A stretch of 10,798 nt of DNA from Pseudomonadota bacterium (GTDB lineage: Bacteria; Pseudomonadota; Gammaproteobacteria; Burkholderiales; Thiobacillaceae). The stretch covers positions 1-10,798 of the forward strand of contig JAUPLV010000071.1 in NCBI GenBank assembly GCA_030836725.1, in the 5' to 3' direction. The notes under the pieces were generated by a model that was not told where the DNA came from, ran no database searches, and worked only from the letters and a program-made list of their open reading frames with translations. The position numbers and the translations under genes were made by a program. Positions 5,718-10,798 of this stretch are shown here, in pieces (within the stretch, counting starts at the first letter, position 1; the number at the start of each line of letters is the position of its first letter).

Positions 5718-7100
5718 TTAATCGGGAAAAAGTTTGCCGGGATTGAGCAGCCCATGGGGATCGAACTGCTGCTTGATCGAACGCATCAGGCTCAGCGTGG
5801 CGGGATCGATCTCGCGGTCGAGGAAACGGCGCTTTTCGGTGCCGATTCCATGCTCGCCCGAGAGGGTGCCGCCCAGCGCCAGGGCGCGCAGGATGATGGC
5901 GTCGAGCGCCAGATGGGCGCGATCCATTTCGTCGGCGTCGTCGGGGTGCACCATCAGGTTGACGTGCAGGTTGCCGTTGCCGGCGTGGCCGAACGAAACC
6001 GCCGCCAGCCGATGCGCGTGGGCGGTATGGTCGATGAAGTCGACGAAGTCGGCGAGCTGCGACACCGGCACCACCACGTCCTCGTTGACCTTCAGCGGGG
6101 CGACCCGCTTGACGGCGTGCGACAGGGATTTGCGCGCGGCCCATAGTTGCGCGATGGCTTCGCGATCGAAGCCGCTCCTGATTTCGAGCAGGCCGTTGCC
6201 GTCGAGCGCCTGCTGCAGCGCGGCGATCTGCCGTGGCAAATCCTCGACGGCGCCGTCGGCCTCGACCATCAGCAGCGCCCGGGTGCCGGGCGGCAGGTCG
6301 TCCGCCGTGCCGGTCGGGCGGATGGCGTCGATGGAGCGGTGGTCCATGAATTCGAGCGCGCAGGGCATGACCGACTGACGCATGACGCGGCTGACCGCAT
6401 CGAGCGCGTCGCGGCTGCTGGCGAAGCAGACGCGCAGGGTGGCGACGGCCTCCGGCGCGGGCAGCAGCTTCAGGGTGGCTTCGGTGATGAGCGCGAGGGT
6501 GCCGCCGGAGCCGATCAGCAGGCGGGTGAGATCGTAGCCGGTGACGCCCTTGGTGGTGCGGCAGCCGGTGCGGATTTCGCGGCCGTCGCCGGTGACGGCG
6601 CGCAGCCCCAGCACGTAATCGCGGGTGACGCCGTATTTGACGGCGCGCGGCCCGGCGGCATTCATCGCGAGGTTGCCGCCGATGCGGCAATAGGCGCCGC
6701 TGCCGGGGTCGGGCGGGTAGAACAGGCCGGCGCTACGCGCGACACGGTCGACGTCGTCGGTGACCATGCCGGTTTCGACCACGATGAGGCGGTTGGCGGG
6801 GTCGAATTCGAGCACGCGCCGCATGCATTCGAAGCTGACGACGACGCTGCCCGGCGCCGGCAGGGCGCCGCCGACGTTGCCGGAGCCGGCGCCGCGCGGG
6901 GTCAGCGCGATGCGATGTTCGAAGGCGATGCGGGCAAGCGCGGCGACCTCGTCGTGCGAGGTGGGAAACAGCACGGCGTCGGGCTCGACCTGGCGCGGGG
7001 TTTCATCGCAGGCGTAAATCGCGCGGGTGGCGGCGTCGTCGAAGACGCGGTCGCTGCCGAGGGCGGAACGGAACGCGGCGAGTGCGGTATCTGACAGCAT
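5718..7100 (-). CDS. FAD-linked oxidase, glycolate oxidase GlcD / D-lactate dehydrogenase type
   Basis: A 460-aa flavoprotein that would oxidise a D-2-hydroxy acid (glycolate, D-lactate or similar) to the 2-oxo acid, passing electrons towards the respiratory chain. The N-terminal FAD_binding_4 (PCMH) domain spans about residues 35-215: LTPRGAGSGNVGGALP (66-81), GGNLAMNAAGPRAVKYGVTRD (from 141) and TGYDLTRLLIGSGGTLALIT (187-206). The C-terminal FAD-oxidase domain (about 220-458) carries FGHAGNGNLHVNLM (370-383, His372 and His379), SGEHGIGTEKRRFL (414-427) and the closing FDPHGLLNPGKLFP. Length is normal for GlcD-like proteins. Substrate cannot be decided: no glcE or glcF lies beside it. The ATG at 7100 has only a weak ribosome-binding site, and the gene follows the SseB-like gene by 16 bp, suggesting co-transcription. 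Confidence 0.93.
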   Translation of the reverse strand: MLSDTALAAFRSALGSDRVFDDAATRAIYACDETPRQVEPDAVLFPTSHDEVAALARIAFEHRIALTPRGAGSGNVGGALPAPGSVVVSFECMRRVLEFDPANRLIVVETGMVTDDVDRVARSAGLFYPPDPGSGAYCRIGGNLAMNAAGPRAVKYGVTRDYVLGLRAVTGDGREIRTGCRTTKGVTGYDLTRLLIGSGGTLALITEATLKLLPAPEAVATLRVCFASSRDALDAVSRVMRQSVMPCALEFMDHRSIDAIRPTGTADDLPPGTRALLMVEADGAVEDLPRQIAALQQALDGNGLLEIRSGFDREAIAQLWAARKSLSHAVKRVAPLKVNEDVVVPVSQLADFVDFIDHTAHAHRLAAVSFGHAGNGNLHVNLMVHPDDADEMDRAHLALDAIILRALALGGTLSGEHGIGTEKRRFLDREIDPATLSLMRSIKQQFDPHGLLNPGKLFPD

Positions 7101-7116
7101 GACGAAGGCGGGCGTG

Positions 7117-7536
7117 TCAGGCCGGACGTTCGGGGGGGAGCTGCGCGACCAGCTGCGCGATCATGTCGGCATCGAAGTCCATGCCGATGTCCCAGCCGGG
7201 GTTCAGCGCAATCGGAACGCCGCCGCCGATGCGGCGCAGCAGCCAGGAAAACTCGGTCAGCAGGCCGCCTGAAAATCCCGGATAGTGCTCGATGAACGGC
7301 TTGGCGCGCTCGGGGCTGGTGAAGACGACCAGTACGCGCTCGCCGTCCTCGTCTTCGATGATCAGCGGATCGGCCAGGGTCGAGCGCTGGAACCCCTGGA
7401 TCGGATTTTTTTCGTCGCGCACCGGCACGAACAGCTGCTGGTCGATCAGATGCAGCACGAAGGTTTCGGGGTCGAGCGTGCCCGCGTGGACGGCGGCAAG
7501 CTGTTCTTCAAGAGCGCTGTGGGGAATGAAATTCAT
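7117..7536 (-). CDS. SseB-family protein
   Basis: A 139-aa protein with the SseB N-terminal domain: LDPETFVLHLIDQQLFVPVR near residues 20-40, then ADPLIIEDEDGERVLVVFTS with ERAKPFIEHYPGFSG, and GGGVPIALNPGWDIGMDFDA towards the end. SseB-like proteins are small cytoplasmic proteins of poorly known role; the E. coli name refers to enhanced serine sensitivity. I place the start at ATG 7536, where homology begins. The frame stays open for 26 more codons to 7614, but that extension looks like translated leader. The ribosome-binding site is weak. It is upstream of, and probably co-transcribed with, the FAD oxidase. Confidence 0.8.
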   Translation of the reverse strand: MNFIPHSALEEQLAAVHAGTLDPETFVLHLIDQQLFVPVRDEKNPIQGFQRSTLADPLIIEDEDGERVLVVFTSPERAKPFIEHYPGFSGGLLTEFSWLLRRIGGGVPIALNPGWDIGMDFDADMIAQLVAQLPPERPA

Positions 7537-7625
7537 GGTGTAGGACACGGTTGAGCGGGGGTAGGGCAGTTTAACCGAAGGCGCTGGCGACATGGCGGCC
7601 AGCGCGCGGGTCATCGTCCATGCAT

Positions 7626-7669
7626 GCCCGGAACGGGCGGTCTTCCACGGGCTTCAGCATGGGCTTCAG
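7626..7669. repeat. small hairpin and 12-bp tandem repeat between genes
   Basis: GCCCG-GAA-CGGGC (7626-7638) is a short perfect hairpin. Next come two adjacent 12-mers, CACGGGCTTCAG (7646-7657) and CATGGGCTTCAG (7658-7669), differing at one base. They lie just past the stop of the probable DUF6231 gene. There is no T-run, so a terminator is not clear. Confidence 0.4.
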
Positions 7670-7697
7670 TCCATGGACAGGTCGGAGCCCTTTACAT

Positions 7698-8129
7698 TCA
7701 GGGCTTCCAGCGTTCGGGGTGCGCCCAGTGGCGGGAATTCAGCCAGTCCGGCACGGTTTTGTAGGTGTCGAGATCATAGTGATAGACGCGGACATTCTCC
7801 GTCGTGTCGGTCAGCGTGAGCGCGAAGCCGAGGGCGCGAAACGCCGCTTCGTCCAGCGTGCAGCCGGGCTGCGCGGCAAGCAGCAGGCGCGGCGCGACGT
7901 AGGTGCGGATGCGGCTGATCAGATGCCCGGCCTGCCGCGCGTTCAGTCCATTCAGGATGTCGATGCCGAGCGCCAGGGCGCAGGGCGAAGCGGGCGGCGG
8001 CTCATGCGGCAGCAGCGGTGCGTCGGGCAGCGCGCTGCCCGCCAGCCGATGCGCGGCCGCGTCGAGCGTGCACACGCTGGCCGGCTGCATGTCCCGCAGG
8101 CGAGCAAGCAGGTGGTCGCGCCAGTCCAC
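7698..8129 (-). CDS. small hypothetical protein, probably DUF6231 family
   Basis: A 143-aa soluble protein. The ending YHYDLDTYKTVPDWLNSRHW followed by AHPERWKP is a conserved-looking signature that I associate with DUF6231 proteins of beta- and gammaproteobacteria; this assignment is from memory and moderate. The middle (LALGIDILNGLNARQAGHLI, then RIRTYVAPRLLLAAQPG) resembles the shape of a small Rossmann-type protein. No function is known to me. The start is GTG at 8129-8127, three bases after the RDD gene stop, with AAGGC upstream, so the two genes are almost certainly one operon. Confidence 0.75.
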   Translation of the reverse strand: MDWRDHLLARLRDMQPASVCTLDAAAHRLAGSALPDAPLLPHEPPPASPCALALGIDILNGLNARQAGHLISRIRTYVAPRLLLAAQPGCTLDEAAFRALGFALTLTDTTENVRVYHYDLDTYKTVPDWLNSRHWAHPERWKP

Positions 8130-8132
8130 GGC

Positions 8133-8570
8133 TTATGCCTTGCGCGGCACCCGTACCAGGCGGGTGCCGGCGATGCGGTCGTGCAGGAACTGGCGGTCGC
8201 GGTCGAACAGAGCCCACCAGAAGCCCGCGCCAGCCAGCAGCAAACCGAATAGCGCAAGAAGAAAACGCAGTGCGGCCTGTCTGAGCGAGATCGTGCCGCC
8301 GGCCTGGTCGACCAGGCGGATACGCCAGGTTTTCATCGCCAGCGTCTGCCCGCTGCGCAGCCAGAATGCGCTGAAATAGGCGAACATGACCCCGGTCAGA
8401 TACAGCTGAAAGGCAAGACGCAGCCAGCCGCCCTGGGCATTGCCGACCAGGTAGATGAAGGGGAGCGCGGCCACGAATACGACCGCCGTGACGAGCAGCG
8501 ATTCGTAGATCATGGAGGCGATGCGCACCAGGAGGGATGGCGGGGCGGAGTTCGTTGCGTTGTCTTGCAT
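8133..8570 (-). CDS. RDD-family membrane protein
   Basis: A 145-aa inner-membrane protein of the RDD family. Helix 1 begins after RIASMIYE (residues 16-23, where the usual RDD aspartate is Glu23) and runs through LLVTAVVFVAALPFIYLVG. Helix 2 covers LRLAFQLYLTGVMFAYFSAF, followed by the conserved LRSGQTLAMKTWRIRLVDQA. A third hydrophobic stretch is ALRFLLALFGLLLAGAGFWW, and the protein closes with DRQFLHDRIAGTRLVRV, the family's terminal motif. I chose ATG 8570; an upstream ATG at 8630 would add 20 mostly basic residues that look non-native. Function in this family is uncertain (some members are linked to ion transport). It is the first gene of the operon with the probable DUF6231 gene and is divergent from the ilv region. 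Confidence 0.88.
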   Translation of the reverse strand: MQDNATNSAPPSLLVRIASMIYESLLVTAVVFVAALPFIYLVGNAQGGWLRLAFQLYLTGVMFAYFSAFWLRSGQTLAMKTWRIRLVDQAGGTISLRQAALRFLLALFGLLLAGAGFWWALFDRDRQFLHDRIAGTRLVRVPRKA

Positions 8571-8651
8571 GGCGATTCGTTTTCGGGTCCGCCGCGCCGC
8601 TTTTCCGCCGCGCGCCGCAACCCTGTTCATTCAAAACCAAGGGGGAATTCG

Positions 8652-8723
8652 ATGCGTATCGTAAAGCAACTCATCGCCATTCCCGGTTTTTTGCTCTGGA
8701 AACTTGCGGAAGCGTCCCGCTGA
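8652..8723 (+). CDS. 23-codon small ORF upstream of ilvB (possible leader peptide)
   Basis: A short ORF with a strong ribosome-binding site (GGGGGA at 8641-8646, five bases before ATG 8652) and a TGA stop at 8721-8723. The peptide begins MRIVKQLIAIPGFLLWKLAE and ends ASR. Eight of its 23 residues are Ile, Leu or Val, and it would form one hydrophobic or amphipathic helix. The position before ilvB, on the same strand and followed by a GC hairpin, suggests a regulatory leader or a small membrane peptide. Unlike classical ilv leaders it has no run of consecutive Ile/Val/Leu codons, so attenuation is only a hypothesis. Confidence 0.5.
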   Translation: MRIVKQLIAIPGFLLWKLAEASR

Positions 8724-8735
8724 GGTTTCCGCCAA

Positions 8736-8762
8736 GGCCGGCGAAACCCGCGAAAGCCGGCC
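8736..8762 (+). promoter_or_regulatory. GC-rich hairpin in the ilvB leader region
   Basis: GGCCGGC (8736-8742) and GCCGGCC (8756-8762) are perfect complements enclosing 13 nt, placed 12 bp after the small ORF stop and 90 bp before the chosen ilvB start. No T-run follows, so it is not a standard terminator. It could be an RNA leader structure that responds to translation of the small ORF, or an inverted-repeat operator. Confidence 0.4.
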
Positions 8763-8852
8763 GAATAGCCCCTGAGGCATGATTTCTTGACCGAAACAGG
8801 GCAAAACGATTACCCTCACAGGTTCACCAACGAATTGATTTTTTGCCAGTTT

Positions 8853-10565
8853 ATGGAAGCCACGGGCGCCGAGATCGTTGTACGTTGTCTGGCTGAAGAG
8901 GGGGTCGAGTTTGTATTCGGCTATCCCGGCGGGGCCGTGCTCAACATCTACGACGAAATCTTCAAGCAGAATAAATTCAAGCATGTGCTGGTTCGTCACG
9001 AGCAGGCGGCGGTGCACGCGGCCGATGCCTATGCGCGTTCCACCGGCCGCGTCGGCGTGGCGCTGGTCACCTCGGGTCCGGGCGCGACCAATGCGGTGAC
9101 CGGCATTGCCACCGCCTACATGGATTCCATTCCCATCGTGGTTGTGACCGGCCAGGTGCCGACCCCGGCGATCGGGATGGATGCGTTCCAGGAAGTCGAC
9201 ACCGTCGGCATCACCCGACCCTGCGTCAAGCACAATTTCCTGGTCAAGGACGTGAAGGATCTGGCGGTGACGATGAAGAAGGCCTTCATCATCGCCGCCA
9301 GCGGTCGCCCCGGCCCGGTGGTGGTCGACGTGCCCAAGGACGTGACCGCCCACATCACCGAATTCGAGTATCCGGCCACGGTCGAGATGCGCTCGTACAA
9401 CCCGGTGATCAAGGGCCATAGCGGACAGATGAAGCGCGCGGTGCAGATGCTGCTCGAAGCCAGGCGCCCGATGATCTACATCGGCGGCGGCGTGGTGCTG
9501 GGCGATGCCTCGGCGCAGCTGGTCGAGCTCACCCGCCTGCTGGGCTTTCCCGTCACCAACACGCTGATGGGACTCGGCGGCCATCCCGCCACCGACAAAC
9601 AGAACCTCGGCATGCTGGGGATGCACGGTACCTACGAAGCCAACATGGCGATGCACCACTGCGACGTGCTGCTTGCCGTCGGCGCGCGCTTCGACGACCG
9701 CGTGATCGGCAACACCGCGCACTTCGCGAGCGAGCAGCGCCGCATCATCCATGTGGATATCGACCCGTCGTCGATCTCCAAGCGGGTCAAGGTCGACGTG
9801 CCCATCGTCGGCGACGTTCGGAACGTGCTGACCGACATGCTGGCCCTGCTGAAGCAGGCCAAGGAAAAACCCGATGCGGCCGCGCTGAATGCCTGGTGGA
9901 CCCAGATCGAGCTGTGGCGCTCGAAAAACTGCCTCAATTACAACCGCAACAGCCCCATCATCAAGCCGCAGAACGTGGTCGAGAAGTTGTGGGAGGTGAC
10001 CAAGGGCGACGCCTTCATCACCTCCGACGTCGGCCAGCACCAGATGTGGGCGGCCCAGTATTACAAGTTCGACAAGCCGCGCCGCTGGATCAACTCCGGC
10101 GGACTCGGCACCATGGGCGTCGGCATGCCGTACGCCATGGGGGTGCAGCTTGCGCATCCCGATGCGCAGGTCGCCTGCATCACCGGCGAATCGAGCATCC
10201 AGATGAACATCCAGGAGCTGTCGACCTGCAAGCAGTACCGGATCCCGATCAAGATCGTCATGCTCAACAACCGCTACATGGGCATGGTGCGGCAGTGGCA
10301 GGAGTTTTTCTACGGCAGCCGTTACGCCGAGTCCTACATGGACTCGCTGCCCGATTTCGTCAAGCTGGCCGAAGCCTACGGCCACGTCGGTATGCGCATC
10401 GACAAGCCCGGGGACATCGAAGCCGCGCTGAAGGAAGCGTTCTCGCCCGCGCTCAAGGAAAGGCTGGTGTTCATGGACTTCCAGACCGACCAGACCGAAA
10501 ACGTCTTCCCCATGGTCGGCGCCGGCAAGGGCCTGTCCGAAATGATTCTGGCGGAGGAGCTCTGA
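8853..10565 (+). CDS. ilvB: acetolactate synthase large (catalytic) subunit
   Basis: Thiamine-diphosphate enzyme joining two pyruvates to 2-acetolactate, or pyruvate and 2-oxobutyrate to 2-aceto-2-hydroxybutyrate: the first common step of valine, leucine and isoleucine synthesis. The N-terminal ThDP-pyrimidine domain contains FGYPGGAVLNIYDE and the catalytic glutamate in LVRHEQAAVHAADAYARSTG (Glu50). The central domain includes PMIYIGGGVVLG and LLAVGARFDDRVIGN. The C-terminal ThDP-diphosphate domain has SDVGQHQMWAAQYY, GTMGVGMPYAMGVQ and TGESSIQMNIQEL with MLNNRYMGMVRQWQ; the usual GDG is GES here (Gly445-Glu446-Ser447). The length of 570 aa is normal. I chose ATG 8853, where homology (MEATGAEIVVRCLAEEGVEF) begins, although no clear ribosome-binding site precedes it. 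An in-frame TTG at 8787, nine bases after TGAGG, would add 22 residues. ilvH follows one base after the stop. Confidence 0.96.
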   Translation: MEATGAEIVVRCLAEEGVEFVFGYPGGAVLNIYDEIFKQNKFKHVLVRHEQAAVHAADAYARSTGRVGVALVTSGPGATNAVTGIATAYMDSIPIVVVTGQVPTPAIGMDAFQEVDTVGITRPCVKHNFLVKDVKDLAVTMKKAFIIAASGRPGPVVVDVPKDVTAHITEFEYPATVEMRSYNPVIKGHSGQMKRAVQMLLEARRPMIYIGGGVVLGDASAQLVELTRLLGFPVTNTLMGLGGHPATDKQNLGMLGMHGTYEANMAMHHCDVLLAVGARFDDRVIGNTAHFASEQRRIIHVDIDPSSISKRVKVDVPIVGDVRNVLTDMLALLKQAKEKPDAAALNAWWTQIELWRSKNCLNYNRNSPIIKPQNVVEKLWEVTKGDAFITSDVGQHQMWAAQYYKFDKPRRWINSGGLGTMGVGMPYAMGVQLAHPDAQVACITGESSIQMNIQELSTCKQYRIPIKIVMLNNRYMGMVRQWQEFFYGSRYAESYMDSLPDFVKLAEAYGHVGMRIDKPGDIEAALKEAFSPALKERLVFMDFQTDQTENVFPMVGAGKGLSEMILAEEL

Positions 10566-10566
10566 C

Positions 10567-10798
10567 ATGCGCCACATCATCTCCCTGCTGATGGAAAACG
10601 AGGCGGGCGCGCTGTCGCGCGTCGCCGGCCTGTTCTCGGCGCGGGCTTACAACATCGAGTCGCTCACCGTCGCTCCGACCGAAGACGCCACCCTGTCGCG
10701 CATGACCATCGTCACCGTGGGCTCGGAAGAAATTATCGAGCAGATCACCAAGCAGTTGAACAAGCTGGTCGACGTGATCAAGGTGATGGACCTGACCG
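10567..10798 (+). CDS. ilvH: acetolactate synthase small (regulatory) subunit, 5' part
   Basis: Start of the ACT-domain regulatory subunit that stimulates IlvB and gives valine feedback inhibition. The 77 residues visible before the window edge begin MRHIISLLMENEAGALSRVA, followed by GLFSARAYNIESLTVAPTED and LSRMTIVTVGSEEIIEQITK, the typical first ACT domain of IlvH/IlvN. The glycine and asparagine of the effector region (AGALSRVAGLFSARAYNIES) are present. ATG 10567 has a strong ribosome-binding site, GGAGGAG, inside the end of ilvB, and only one base separates the genes, so the two are co-transcribed and translationally coupled. The remainder of the gene, and probably ilvC, lie beyond the window. 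Confidence 0.96.
   Translation, partial: MRHIISLLMENEAGALSRVAGLFSARAYNIESLTVAPTEDATLSRMTIVTVGSEEIIEQITKQLNKLVDVIKVMDLT

Noticed and set aside
6147..7094. 315-codon plus-strand frame opposite the FAD oxidase
   Set aside because: Gly/Ala/Asp-rich antisense shadow; the minus strand has clear FAD-oxidase motifs.
8631..10580. 649-codon open frame on the minus strand opposite ilvB
   Set aside because: It is the mirror of ilvB: His/Asp/Gly-rich, low-complexity composition typical of antisense frames in GC-rich genes, while the plus strand encodes a full IlvB with catalytic motifs.

Overview
The window looks like chromosomal DNA of a GC-rich proteobacterium, most likely a betaproteobacterium. This rests on the sequence style of IlvB/IlvH, the RDD, SseB and probable DUF6231 proteins encoded next to ilvB, and the tRNA-Ala(GGC) and tRNA-Glu(TTC) sequences. 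The genus cannot be fixed from the sequence alone.

Left part (1-2675) is the end of an integrated mobile element. From the left edge it holds: the 5' portion of an IS3-family insertion sequence on the minus strand (orfA plus the start of a -1 frameshifted orfB, with its terminal repeat ending at 578); a UPF0489-type gene (579-1442) whose 5' end has been cut off by that IS; and a complete tyrosine-recombinase integrase (1527-2537, minus strand) with a pair of 9-bp direct repeats in front of it. At 2631-2675 lies the 3' part of a tRNA-Arg(CCT) gene, from the anticodon loop to CCA, with no 5' half. This is the expected att scar where the element entered a tRNA-Arg(CCT) gene. A terminator (2694-2718) that would have served the original tRNA follows.

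Middle part (2676-5715) begins the chromosomal side: a 277-bp non-coding stretch with palindromes; an unrecognised 394-codon gene (2996-4180, plus strand); a Phd/PIN-domain toxin-antitoxin pair on the minus strand with promoter and candidate operator repeats; and a minus-strand transcription unit running tRNA-Ala(GGC), a 61-aa two-helix membrane protein, tRNA-Glu(TTC), then a strong hairpin terminator. A near-consensus promoter with a GC-rich discriminator precedes tRNA-Ala.

Right part (5718-10798) is typical housekeeping DNA. On the minus strand lie, in transcription order, an RDD membrane protein, a probable DUF6231 protein, an SseB-like protein and a GlcD/D-lactate-dehydrogenase-type FAD oxidase. 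Divergently on the plus strand are a well-supported 23-codon ORF, a GC-rich hairpin, ilvB (acetolactate synthase large subunit) and the first part of ilvH (regulatory subunit), which together start branched-chain amino acid synthesis.

No clearly new multi-gene system is visible. The points most worth checking are the tRNA-Arg(CCT) island junction, the IS-beheaded UPF0489 gene with arginase-like metal motifs, the small ORF plus hairpin in front of ilvB, the membrane-protein gene between two tRNA genes, and the unrecognised 394-aa protein.
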